NCBI RefSeq assembly: GCF_000330725.2
Contig: NZ_AMZY02000009.1
Location: 186,001 to 250,000 of the forward strand
From: Mariniradius saccharolyticus AK6
GTDB lineage: Bacteria; Bacteroidota; Bacteroidia; Cytophagales; Cyclobacteriaceae
DNA: 64,000 nucleotides
Reading direction: 5' to 3'
In this document: in pieces, positions 34,586 through 42,993 of the stretch
Layout: each line of letters starts with the position of its first letter
How positions within the stretch are numbered: the stretch's first letter is position 1
Translations under genes and position numbers: made by a program
Notes under the pieces: model-generated
Seen by the model: the letters and a program-made list of their open reading frames with translations, nothing else
What the model was told of the DNA's origin: nothing
Databases searched by the model: none

Positions 34586-35284
34586 ATGGAAGTTGTAGCT
34601 AGCCTTACAAATGCGTCAAAACAGTACAAAACAGGCGATACTGTCATTACCGCCCTGCAGCCGACAACCTGTGAGTTTCGAAAGGATGAACTCACTTTGA
34701 TCATCGGTCCTTCGGGTTCGGGCAAAACCACGCTCCTGTCACTCTTGGGCTGCGTCATATTCCCGACCACGGGTGAAGTGACAATCTGCAATCAGAAAAT
34801 CAATGACCTGGGCCAAAACGAGCTTGCCGAAGTCAGGCTGCGAAACATCGGTTTTGTCTTTCAAAGCTTTAATCTGCTGGCACCACTCAATGGCCTCGAG
34901 AATGTGATGCAGCCACTACTGCTTCAGCGTGTCAATAAAAAGGAAGCCCGACAGCGCGCAGAGGACGCTTTGCAAAAAGTAAACATGCTCGACCGCATGT
35001 ACAACCTACCCAAAATGCTCAGTGGCGGACAGCAACAACGTGTCGCCATCGCCCGCGCGCTGGTAACCAATCCCTCCCTGATGCTGTGCGATGAACCTAC
35101 GGCGGCGCTGGATATAAAGAGTGTGGCCATCGTCATGGAAGAACTGAAAATGCTTTCAACCACCGGTAAATCCGTAGCCGTGGTCACGCACGACCTGCGC
35201 CTAAAGCCCTTTGCCGATCGCATCATCTATGTGAACAACGGAGTCGCCTCAGAGCAACCCTCGGAAGAGGATTCATTCCACTGA
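34586..35284 (+). CDS. ABC transporter ATP-binding protein (DevA/LolD type)
   Basis: The 232-residue product shows Walker A GPSGSGKTT near 41-49, Q-loop in GFVFQSFNLL, signature LSGGQQQR near 146-153, Walker B LMLCDEP, and the H-loop in VVTHDLRL. It opens a four-gene operon with a lipoprotein adaptor, an FtsX-type permease and a TolC-type channel. That gene set (ATPase, adaptor, permease) matches the cyanobacterial DevBCA glycolipid exporter type, so a lipid-like or toxic compound is a reasonable, unproven cargo. Confidence 0.93.
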   Translation: MEVVASLTNASKQYKTGDTVITALQPTTCEFRKDELTLIIGPSGSGKTTLLSLLGCVIFPTTGEVTICNQKINDLGQNELAEVRLRNIGFVFQSFNLLAPLNGLENVMQPLLLQRVNKKEARQRAEDALQKVNMLDRMYNLPKMLSGGQQQRVAIARALVTNPSLMLCDEPTAALDIKSVAIVMEELKMLSTTGKSVAVVTHDLRLKPFADRIIYVNNGVASEQPSEEDSFH

Positions 35285-35329
35285 TACCAAAATCAAACGA
35301 CAGCATATACCACCTTCAAACCCGAAAAA

Positions 35330-36271
35330 ATGAAAAAGAGTCTCATCCTATTATTTGCCTTCGCTACGCTGGCTAGCTGCAGTAAAGAAGAAACCGGAGA
35401 AGCGTCCAATGCGGCCACTACCCAACAAGCCTCCGAAATCCAACCATCCTTGGTGGTCGCGGTAGGAAGGGTAGAGCCGGAAAATCAGATCATCAACCTC
35501 TCCGCCACCGCAAGTGGCGTTGTAAAATCCGTGTTCAAAAATGATGGTGACAATGTCTCGGAAGGTGAACCGCTTGTGCAATTGGACGACGATGCCGAGC
35601 AAAGCAGAATCAACGAGATCAAGATGCAGATGCAATCACAACGCTCACAGATTGAAGCCGATCAATTACAGTTGAGGGAAACTCAACTCAATTTTGACAA
35701 CAAAAATCTATTGCTCGGGAAGACGAAGCGGCTGATCGATAGCGGTGCCGAAGCGCAGCAGGTGTACGACGATCTTTTCACCGAAACAAAGGTGCTTGAA
35801 GTGAATGTGCAGAAAGCAAAAGCTACGGTGGACCAATCAAAAAACAAACTGGCTGAACTGAATGCCCAACTGAGAAGTGCCGAGATAGAAGCAGAAAAAA
35901 AGCGCTTCAAGTCTCCCCATGCAGGTGTACTGCTCGACATGCAACTCGCCAAAGGTGAAGCCACAACACAATTCTCTACCTATGCGGAATTTGCCCCCAG
36001 CGGCAATCTGATCGTGCGGGCTGAAGTCGACGAATTGTTCAGCGATAGGGTAAAACCCGGACAAAAAGTAGACATCGTGTTCACCGGCACCGACAAGGTA
36101 GTGGCCACTGGTGAGATCAAGTTGGTTTCACCGTATCTGAAAAAGAAATCGCTGTTTTCCGAAAGTTCAAGCGACCAAGAGGACCGCAGGGTACGTGAAG
36201 TGCAAATCATATTGAGTAATCCCGGTACCCTCATTATCAACTCAAAGGTAGAGTGCATCATAAAGCTATAA
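35330..36271 (+). CDS. Efflux adaptor lipoprotein (HlyD/DevB type)
   Basis: The 313-residue product has a lipobox (ATLASC, Cys at about 17) and a membrane-fusion fold. The lipoyl halves are SATASGVVKSVFKNDGDNVSEGE and FKSPHAGVLLDMQL; between them a coiled-coil hairpin (about 95-190, rich in Gln/Lys/Glu) reaches toward the outer-membrane channel. The adaptor is shorter than that of the 28.7 kb system. It lies 45 bases after the ATPase and 3 bases before the permease. Confidence 0.9.
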   Translation: MKKSLILLFAFATLASCSKEETGEASNAATTQQASEIQPSLVVAVGRVEPENQIINLSATASGVVKSVFKNDGDNVSEGEPLVQLDDDAEQSRINEIKMQMQSQRSQIEADQLQLRETQLNFDNKNLLLGKTKRLIDSGAEAQQVYDDLFTETKVLEVNVQKAKATVDQSKNKLAELNAQLRSAEIEAEKKRFKSPHAGVLLDMQLAKGEATTQFSTYAEFAPSGNLIVRAEVDELFSDRVKPGQKVDIVFTGTDKVVATGEIKLVSPYLKKKSLFSESSSDQEDRRVREVQIILSNPGTLIINSKVECIIKL

Positions 36272-36274
36272 GCC

Positions 36275-37414
36275 ATGATACAAACGGCCATCAAATTTAT
36301 ACGCTACGACAAATCGAAGAGCATCGGTGTGGTGATAGGTATCGTGATCAGCATTTTCCTCATCGGTCAGCAAATCGGCATACTCGGCTTCCTTACCGGT
36401 CTGATGGGAGGGCTAATCGAAAACTCCCGCAAAGATGTGGGCCAGATATGGGTGATCGACAACATCACGCAGAATGCAAATGAGTTGGGTCAATTGGACG
36501 AGCGCCTGGTGCGTGAGATTCGCAGCATTGAGGGTGTGGAAAACACTTACGCCATCATTGCCTCCAACGGCCTTGTAAAATTCAAGAATGGAAAGACCGC
36601 CTCTGTACTGTTGGTAGGCAGTGAGGCACCGGTGTTTGTGGCAGGACCCAACGAAAGCAAAATCCACAAAGGCTCAATCGATGACTTGCTGATGGATGGT
36701 GCTGTGTCGGCAGAGCTTTTTGATGAGAAAATCTTTGACAACTCGCTCGAGATCGGAAACCGCGTGGAGATCAACGGCAAAGAGGCTTTTATCCGCATGC
36801 AAACAAAAAATGCACGGGGCTTTGCCGGTGCTTTTTTCTACACCACCCTAAGCAAGGCGCGCTTCTACAGCAATTTCGCTCAAAACAAGGTAAGTGCGAT
36901 AGCGGTAAAGGTCAAACCAGGCTATGAAGTTGCCACGGTCGTCAGAAACATCAATGCAGCCATTTACGGCGTAAAGGCATGGGATGCCAACGAGCTGCAG
37001 CAATCCACCATCAGCTTCATCACCATCTCCTCAAATATCGGAACAAGTGTGGGCTCGCTTGTCGTGTTTGCCATCATCAGCGGATTCTTCATCATTGGGC
37101 TTACGCTGTACTCCTCCGCGCTCGATCGCATCAAGGACTATGGCACCCTCAAAGCTATCGGTGCAACCAACAGCTATGTACGCAACCTGATATTGTTGCA
37201 GTCATTCATCTTCGCATTGCTGGGGTTTGCATTGGCCCTCAGCTTGCTGCTGGCCTTCAAGAAAGGTGTCGAAAACGCCGGCCTCGTGATCAGCTATTCG
37301 GCGATTGAGATTTCGGCTTTATTCATCATCACCGTCTTTATCTCGGTAGGCGGATCATTTTTCGCTATCAAAAAAATCAACAGTGTAGAACCTGCTTCTG
37401 TTTTCAGAGGCTAA
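36275..37414 (+). CDS. FtsX-family ABC exporter permease (DevC-like)
   Basis: The 379-residue product has a first membrane helix at about 18-45, a periplasmic domain, and three C-terminal helices (about 262-285, 305-330, 345-368). It carries the family segment YSSALDRIKDYGTLKAIGATNSYVRNLI. Topology equals DevC/MacB-type permeases without a fused ATPase, which fits the separate ATPase gene upstream. It is 12 bases before the TolC-type gene. Confidence 0.9.
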   Translation: MIQTAIKFIRYDKSKSIGVVIGIVISIFLIGQQIGILGFLTGLMGGLIENSRKDVGQIWVIDNITQNANELGQLDERLVREIRSIEGVENTYAIIASNGLVKFKNGKTASVLLVGSEAPVFVAGPNESKIHKGSIDDLLMDGAVSAELFDEKIFDNSLEIGNRVEINGKEAFIRMQTKNARGFAGAFFYTTLSKARFYSNFAQNKVSAIAVKVKPGYEVATVVRNINAAIYGVKAWDANELQQSTISFITISSNIGTSVGSLVVFAIISGFFIIGLTLYSSALDRIKDYGTLKAIGATNSYVRNLILLQSFIFALLGFALALSLLLAFKKGVENAGLVISYSAIEISALFIITVFISVGGSFFAIKKINSVEPASVFRG

Positions 37415-37426
37415 ACGTTTCAAACC

Positions 37427-38752
37427 ATGAAGAAAATACTTGCCATCCTATTGTTTATCAGTCAATCGACAATCGGCCAAGTCACCCTCAAAGAATGCGT
37501 GGAAAGTGGATTGGCCAATAAAGCGACCATTAAGTCTGCGAATACGGAAGTAGTCCTGGCCAGCCTGAAGAGCATTGAGGCCAAGGCCAAATACCTTCCG
37601 CAGATTTCATTGGCGTATCAGTACAGGTTCAACCCGATTATTGCCACCCAAGTGGTGCCCGTGGGCCAGTTCAGTCCCGTGCCTACCGATGAAATTCGCG
37701 GCATCCGATTTGGAACCAACTGGCAACAGGATGCCGGTCTGACGGTTTTTCAGCCAATCATTGATCTGACTTTGAGAAACCGCGTCAAGGAAAGCAAGCT
37801 GAATGAATCACTTTCGGGCGTGGATCTAAAAAAAGCGGAAGAGGATCTTCAATTTGAAATCGTCAAAACCTACAGCAACGCGCTCGACTATGCCTATCAG
37901 ATGGACGAGGCAATCGCCGACACATTGAGAAGCTTCGAATCGCTCAGCATTGTGGCAGCCAGGTTTAAGGAAGGAAAAGTGCTGAAAACGGAATTGAACA
38001 ATGCGCTTGTCAACCACAACAACAATCAGCGGAGTTTTGAACGTGCCGCTGCTTCACTTGTCAACGAAAAGATATACCTGCATTACCTTACCGGAATTTC
38101 GCTCGAGAGATTACTTGACGAAAGCCTGGCCGAAATACCCGAGCGGCTTTTTGACAGCGGAGAAGCATCTTTTCAAATAGAATCAACAGTTGATTTTCAG
38201 CGACTTTTGTTTGAGGAAGAGCTGATCAATCAACAGATAAAGACTGACCGAAAAAAGTACACGCCGGTGATTGGCTTGGATGGATTTATTGGGGCAAATC
38301 AATTCAGCCAGCAGTTTGATCCATTTCTGGCCAACTCCTGGTATGGAATCAGCTATGTGGGACTGTCGGTAAAGATGCCGATTTTTGGCACGGACAAGTC
38401 GTACAATGCCGATAAGCAATTGCAGACCCAATTGGTCCAATTGGATTCCAAAAAGGAGGATCTGAAAGCGGAAAAAAGCAAAGAACTGCTTCAGATCAAT
38501 ACCGATATAAAAAGACTGGCGGTAGAAATCAGTTTCATGGAAAACAATGTGACACTGCTGAAGGAAAATGTCGCACTCTACCGGGAACGATTGCTGAACG
38601 GCCAGTTTGCTGCCGCCGAATTGAATGTGCAGGAAGCGGAGCTCCAGAAAGTGCTCGCCCAATTGAACCAATTGAAAGCGCAACTGAATACATCACGCAC
38701 CGAGCGCTTACAAATCACCGGGGCGCTGGGCAGGGAACTGAAGACGCTCTAG
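37427..38752 (+). CDS. TolC-family outer-membrane efflux channel
   Basis: The 441-residue product has a signal peptide (MKKILAILLFISQSTIGQ) and the duplicated helical-barrel layout of outer-membrane factors. Long amphipathic helices, VVLASLKSIEAKAKYLPQIS near 40-60 and a matching second copy near 250-270, alternate with short beta segments. A C-terminal coiled segment rich in Gln/Leu/Asn ends the protein. It is the fourth gene of the operon, giving a complete tripartite exporter. Confidence 0.9.
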   Translation: MKKILAILLFISQSTIGQVTLKECVESGLANKATIKSANTEVVLASLKSIEAKAKYLPQISLAYQYRFNPIIATQVVPVGQFSPVPTDEIRGIRFGTNWQQDAGLTVFQPIIDLTLRNRVKESKLNESLSGVDLKKAEEDLQFEIVKTYSNALDYAYQMDEAIADTLRSFESLSIVAARFKEGKVLKTELNNALVNHNNNQRSFERAAASLVNEKIYLHYLTGISLERLLDESLAEIPERLFDSGEASFQIESTVDFQRLLFEEELINQQIKTDRKKYTPVIGLDGFIGANQFSQQFDPFLANSWYGISYVGLSVKMPIFGTDKSYNADKQLQTQLVQLDSKKEDLKAEKSKELLQINTDIKRLAVEISFMENNVTLLKENVALYRERLLNGQFAAAELNVQEAELQKVLAQLNQLKAQLNTSRTERLQITGALGRELKTL

Positions 38753-39025
38753 ACCACGAAGGCAATCGAGCTGGCATGCATTTTTGATCCCTCGAAGAAA
38801 TCGCCTAGACCTGCCTCGCCGGAAACTCCAAGCGCATTGCGGCTGGGGCTGTGAAAAATCTCCAGCCGCAGGTATCGGGAGCGTGCATGTTTTCCGATTG
38901 CCTACAATCGCATCCTATAGCTATCGACAGTGGTCTAAGATCTGCCCGACCGCAGGGGCGTGCCTCGTCAGCTTAAGGGTTGGTGTGGCCGGCTATTCGA
39001 TTGAAAAACCTACTTTATTCATTTC
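38753..39025. other. Gap with a 9-bp inverted repeat at the edge of the AT-rich islet
   Basis: TGCGGCTGG (38838-38846) and CCAGCCGCA (38862-38870) form a perfect 9-bp inverted repeat with a 15-base loop, downstream of the TolC gene. The remaining sequence is GC-richer than the islet and looks non-coding; an open frame across it (38784-39083) has no protein character. It marks the left border of the three-gene minus-strand islet. Confidence 0.45.
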
Positions 39026-39625
39026 TTATCCTGGGTCTTCACTTCTATATTCTAATTTAACAATCAGGTTTTTATCGTTGTAGTACAATTTAAGATAATC
39101 AGATTCTCCAGCACCAACGACATAAACAATGTTTTCTTCCTGATTTTCGTGATTCGTTATTTCAAATCTGTCCCAACCGTTGATTTTTTTTCTTAAGTCA
39201 AAATCCAAGTCATAGGTTTTTGGTTCTCTTTTTTCACATGCCCATCCATTTCCATCATTTTTAACTTGCAATTTAATTATTGAATCAATCTGTGTGCTTT
39301 TTAAATTGTCAATTTGTCCATCTGTCGAGCCATCACATCTGTTATCCTCGTGATAAATTAAAATCCAATTACCATCGAAGAATGAACTCAGTTTTTCTTG
39401 AGTTTTGAGATTCGTTAAAAATCCTGATGCTTTTGAATTAGTTTGAGTTTTTATTTCCGTCGCTGACTCATTCTTAATCTTTGAGTCAATGACGGTTTCA
39501 TCAACCATTTCTTTATCTTTTGTGGACTTATCATCATTCACATTGTTATTTGTCGGGCTATTACATGAAATCAAAAAAGTCAAGAAGCCAAAAAGTGTAA
39601 TAATTGACAATTTTCTTTTAATCAT
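39026..39625 (-). CDS. Lipoprotein of unknown function in the AT-rich islet
   Basis: The 199-residue product has a signal with lipobox (TFLISC, Cys at about 21), followed by a low-complexity Asn/Asp/Lys/Thr linker (to about residue 70). A small domain follows with FFDGNWILIYHEDNRCDGSTDGQIDNL and KNDGNGWACEKREPKTYDLDF; the two Cys may pair. Base composition is clearly more AT-rich than that of the flanking genes. No family is recognised. Confidence 0.65.
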   Translation of the reverse strand: MIKRKLSIITLFGFLTFLISCNSPTNNNVNDDKSTKDKEMVDETVIDSKIKNESATEIKTQTNSKASGFLTNLKTQEKLSSFFDGNWILIYHEDNRCDGSTDGQIDNLKSTQIDSIIKLQVKNDGNGWACEKREPKTYDLDFDLRKKINGWDRFEITNHENQEENIVYVVGAGESDYLKLYYNDKNLIVKLEYRSEDPG

Positions 39626-39811
39626 TTTACATCATGTTATTTATTGTGCAGTGTCGCTCTTAGTATGTTTTACAACGGGATTCAGCTTGGAGACGGCGGG
39701 CATTCGGAGTCGTTATCTTCAAGCTTACCGCTAACTTCTTTAATATACAGAAATTTAAATTGACTCTTAACCGCCCGCTGTATCCAAGGTGATGTTACAA
39801 CCGGTAGTTCC

Positions 39812-40417
39812 TTATTTCCAATAATGGTTCCATCTGATTCGAAAGGTTTGGTCTCCAAAGAAGAGTTTTAGTTTTGATTTGGTTTTTTCATCCTCCCAAA
39901 TTGCTTCTCTTGTATAAACTTCTACTCCATTTTGATTTATGCTTTTTTCCAATTCTTTATCTTCGATCAAAGGCAATGACAGCACTCTAATTAAATCTTC
40001 TTTTATTTTTTGATAGGCTGAGTCATACTGTGTTAACTTTTCACTTTCCGATTTCCATAATTCTTGTTTCGCTTGGTAACTGCCGTACCGGTCGTGCTCC
40101 CAATCATAGCTTATATATCGAAGAATGGAATCTTCACTTGTAAAAAAATACTCCGCATACAAAGGGATAAATTTTCCTCCTCTTTTTACAATCAATGGAA
40201 GGGCAATATCAAGTTGGTCAACTTTTGGAAATACGCTTGAAGACAGAAAAACCTTTTGTTCAATAATCTGAATGTTTTTATTTAATGTTTTTTCAAACTT
40301 TACGACTTCATCTATTTTTGATTGCTCGGTCCAAAAATTGTTTCGACCTGGTTTAAAATCGCAACCCAGTATCGTAACAAAGATTATGGTTAAAAAAAGT
40401 CTTTCTGTTGTATGCAT
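39812..40417 (-). CDS. Lipoprotein of unknown function in the AT-rich islet
   Basis: From ATG 40417 the product has 201 residues and a lipobox (VTILGC, Cys at about 19). The open frame continues upstream to 40543, but that segment runs through a palindrome-rich non-coding stretch and lacks protein character. The mature part is mixed, with no recognised domain; EDSILRYISYDWEHDRYG and VEVYTREAIWEDEKTKSKLKLFFGD stand out. AT-rich like its neighbours. Confidence 0.65.
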   Translation of the reverse strand: MHTTERLFLTIIFVTILGCDFKPGRNNFWTEQSKIDEVVKFEKTLNKNIQIIEQKVFLSSSVFPKVDQLDIALPLIVKRGGKFIPLYAEYFFTSEDSILRYISYDWEHDRYGSYQAKQELWKSESEKLTQYDSAYQKIKEDLIRVLSLPLIEDKELEKSINQNGVEVYTREAIWEDEKTKSKLKLFFGDQTFRIRWNHYWK

Positions 40418-40600
40418 TTTTTTCCTATCGGCTGTAACAGTTTCGGGCTTTACGTTCGGGCGGTTCCGATCGCGATCGGAATCGGAGCACTTCACTGTCA
40501 GCAAAGCACAAAGTATGATAGAAGTACAAAGCTCCAATCCCAATAACTATCGGGATGCACGTCAGGCAGCATGACGCAGAATCCCGTTAGCTGTGGTTTT
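40418..40600. repeat. Palindrome cluster with an attC-like hairpin between islet genes
   Basis: Three structures occur. First, an 18-bp perfect palindrome TTCCGATCGCGATCGGAA at 40464-40481. Second, a near-perfect 20-base palindrome at 40537-40556 (ATCCC...GGGAT ends). Third, on the minus strand from about 40594 to 40544, TAAC-GGGAT-...-CGTCA pairs with TGACG-...-ATCCC-...-GTTA around a short loop: a long hairpin with unpaired bases like an integron attC site. The same AACGGGATTC word recurs in inverse orientation at 39674-39683, on the other side of the middle gene. Confidence 0.5.
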
Positions 40601-41375
40601 TTTCTCCTCTTCTCTCAAACAAGGGCACATAATTGTCAACAAATACTTGGTCGTTTAATTGATAGCAATCAACATCTTTTCCAATTAAAAAGTCAACAAA
40701 TGCGTTTCCTTTTTCAGTAAGCATTACAATATCATTTTCGAACTTTATGTAACCAAGCTTTTTCATTGTTTTAAATGAATTCTCTGCGGAAACAGATTTA
40801 TTAGTTGATTCTCCGTCAGGATATTTCCCTTCCATATGAATTCTATCGAATTTATTTATAGTCCCTTTATATTTCTTTAAACCAATTAGTCCAAATAAAT
40901 CACTGTGTTTTCCTGATGATAAAAATATTTCAAAAGTCAATTCAAACTCGTCTTTAAAAGTCTCCTTTCTGTCAGATAAAAGGTTTGTCAACGTAGAAGA
41001 AAGTTGCTTTTCAAATTTAACTTTCCCAGCAATTGTATTTTCGTATGGAATAATTCGAAAATGGGCAATATCAAACGGCATATCCTTTAATCCGTCTTTC
41101 GTTACCATTATTGTTCTTCCTTGTTTTAAAGTATGAGCCATTCCTAATTCATAAAAGACATTTGGGTTTTTATTTGTGATGTCAACAATAACAATACTAG
41201 CCTCTTGAATTTCCTTTACAATATCATCGTAGATTGGACTTGTGCTAAATATTTCATCAGCTCTTCTGACTTCTAGATAAAAGGTGTCGCAAATCGGTCT
41301 TATGGAATGCTCATAGTTTTGGTTTGCTACTTCGTCAGAAAAAGGCATAACCATAAAAACTTTTAATTTGTCCAT
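40587..41375 (-). CDS. NDT/TIR-like predicted nucleotide-cleaving effector with C-terminal winged-helix-like region
   Basis: Residues 1-125 of 262 form a Rossmann-like domain: VFMVMPFSDEVANQNYEHSI, EVRRADEIFST, SIVIVDITNKNPNVFYELG followed by MAHTL, and MPFDIAHFRIIPYE. This is the pattern of the nucleoside 2-deoxyribosyltransferase-like / TIR-like family, whose members often act as NAD-degrading or nucleotide-degrading effectors in antiphage systems. The C-terminal part (about 195-240: SAENSFKTMKKLGYIKFENDIVMLTEKGNAF) looks like a winged helix. A stand-alone immune effector is an inference. The gene is very AT-rich and has no obvious partner sensor beside it. Confidence 0.7.
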   Translation of the reverse strand: MDKLKVFMVMPFSDEVANQNYEHSIRPICDTFYLEVRRADEIFSTSPIYDDIVKEIQEASIVIVDITNKNPNVFYELGMAHTLKQGRTIMVTKDGLKDMPFDIAHFRIIPYENTIAGKVKFEKQLSSTLTNLLSDRKETFKDEFELTFEIFLSSGKHSDLFGLIGLKKYKGTINKFDRIHMEGKYPDGESTNKSVSAENSFKTMKKLGYIKFENDIVMLTEKGNAFVDFLIGKDVDCYQLNDQVFVDNYVPLFERRGEKNHS

Positions 41376-41840
41376 GTTATTGAATATTGATTTGTCTTTT
41401 AAAAATCACAGATAACAATTTCCTTCACGCAATCATCCCGCTATGTGTTGGATTATACATCGCAAGAGTTGCGGATATTTTTCGATTACCTAAACTTAAA
41501 CCTAAAGCTCTAAAAATCCAATCCGCATATCCACCATTTTTTTGACCATTTTCGTTGGCCTGCGCTGGGGCAGAGGTCTTTGATTTCATATTGGATATTG
41601 CATGGGTTTGCCCTCAGCAAACTGCAGACGGGCCTTGGGCCTCGGTTCATGATACGGTAGTTGTCATCCGCATCACCACAGACGGGTACTTTATTGTTTT
41701 TTTATGAAACATCCGATTGGTAACCCAAATCGTGAGGCTGCGCTTTTCATTCATTATTCACTTTTTCTTACATTTCGGGTGTAAAATATCAATTATCGAA
41801 TCTCGCACTGTACTTGTTCTTCACCCTTCATCCATTTTGT
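41376..41840. other. 465-base intergenic stretch at the right edge of the islet
   Basis: It separates the minus-strand effector from the plus-strand serine hydrolase. The first half is AT-rich and probably holds the effector's promoter. The second half (from about 41550) is GC-richer and may contain decayed sequence, but no frame gives a recognisable protein. No direct repeats marking an insertion were found by eye. Confidence 0.45.
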
Positions 41841-42935
41841 ATGTATTCAAGATTCCTTTTTGCCGCTCTTGCGGTCCTGTTTTTTGTGTCTTGCTCGGAA
41901 AAAGAAGACCCCACGCCCATCCAACCCGCGATGTACTTTCCCCCGCTTACGGGCAGCGAATGGGAAACCACCGATCCTCAGAAACTCGGCTGGAATACGG
42001 CCAAAATCCCGGAACTCAAGACACTCCTCGCGTCCAACGGCACCCGTGCCTTTATCATCCTGCACAACGGCCGCATCGTCATGGAGGAATATTTCGGTCA
42101 GCGCCTTACGGGCGGGCAACCTTTTGACCAAAATGCCCTGTGGTATTGGGCATCGGCGGGCAAAACGCTCACCGCGACCTTGGCCGGGATTGCCAAGCAC
42201 GAAGGCAAACTGGATGTCACCAAGCCCTCGGCGACCTATCTTGGCACGGGTTGGACTTCACTGAGTCCTGCCCAAGAGTCCAAAATCACCGTTTGGCATC
42301 AGTTGACGATGACCTCGGGCCTGGATGATGGTGTTGCGGACCCATTCGACACACGCCCCGTTGCCTTGGTATTCAAGGCTGAACCCGGAACCCGGTGGGC
42401 CTACCACAATGCGCCCTACACACTCCTCGACAAGGTCATCGAAGGGGCCACAAGTCAAAATTTTGCTACCTATTTTGATGCCAAGCTGGCTTCCAAGATC
42501 GGCATGACGGGTTCCTGGCAGAAGGTGGACTTCAACAACGTCTACTTCTCCAATGCCCGCTCGATGGCAAGGTTTGGCCTAATGGTATCCGCCAATGGCT
42601 CCTGGAACCGTGAGCAGATCATCCAGGACAAGGAATTTCTCCAGTCCATGATCAACACCTCCCAAAACATCAACGAAAGCTATGGCTACCTTTGGTGGCT
42701 CAATGGCAAGTCTACTTTTATGGTTCCGGGTCTTCAGACAAGGTTCCCGGGTTCGCCCACACCCAATGCCCCGGACGATATGTACTGCGGGATGGGCAAA
42801 GATGGCCAGTACGTTTGTGTGGTCCCCTCCAAAAATTTGGTGCTTGTACGCATGGGAAGCTCTCCGGATCAATCCTTGGTGCCTTTCATGTTTCTCGACG
42901 ATATCTGGGGAGTCCTGACAAATATCATCCCCTAA
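41841..42935 (+). CDS. Serine hydrolase, class C beta-lactamase fold, lipoprotein
   Basis: ATG 41841 gives 364 residues starting with MYSRFLFAALAVLFFVSC, a lipoprotein signal; the open frame from TTG 41814 adds nine residues and spoils the signal, so ATG is chosen. The catalytic S-x-x-K is SAGK at 105-108 (WASAGKTLTATLAGIA); YHNAPYTLLDK gives the Y-x-N motif near 193-195; GYLWWLNG lies near 285. Such proteins are penicillin-binding-like esterases, peptidases or amidases in the periplasm. There is no specific evidence for beta-lactam resistance. Confidence 0.88.
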   Translation: MYSRFLFAALAVLFFVSCSEKEDPTPIQPAMYFPPLTGSEWETTDPQKLGWNTAKIPELKTLLASNGTRAFIILHNGRIVMEEYFGQRLTGGQPFDQNALWYWASAGKTLTATLAGIAKHEGKLDVTKPSATYLGTGWTSLSPAQESKITVWHQLTMTSGLDDGVADPFDTRPVALVFKAEPGTRWAYHNAPYTLLDKVIEGATSQNFATYFDAKLASKIGMTGSWQKVDFNNVYFSNARSMARFGLMVSANGSWNREQIIQDKEFLQSMINTSQNINESYGYLWWLNGKSTFMVPGLQTRFPGSPTPNAPDDMYCGMGKDGQYVCVVPSKNLVLVRMGSSPDQSLVPFMFLDDIWGVLTNIIP

Positions 42936-42993
42936 AACCACCTAGTTCTCTTGTTTCATTTGTAACTTGGGCATGACAATAAATCCCAAGATT

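Noticed and set aside
38784-39083. 99-codon plus-strand frame after the TolC gene
   Set aside because: Arg/Cys/Pro-rich sequence without domains, spans an inverted repeat and overlaps the end of the lipoprotein gene on the other strand.
38753-41800. Insertion sequence or prophage remnant
   Set aside because: No transposase, integrase or phage structural motif and no terminal inverted repeats or target-site duplications seen by eye.
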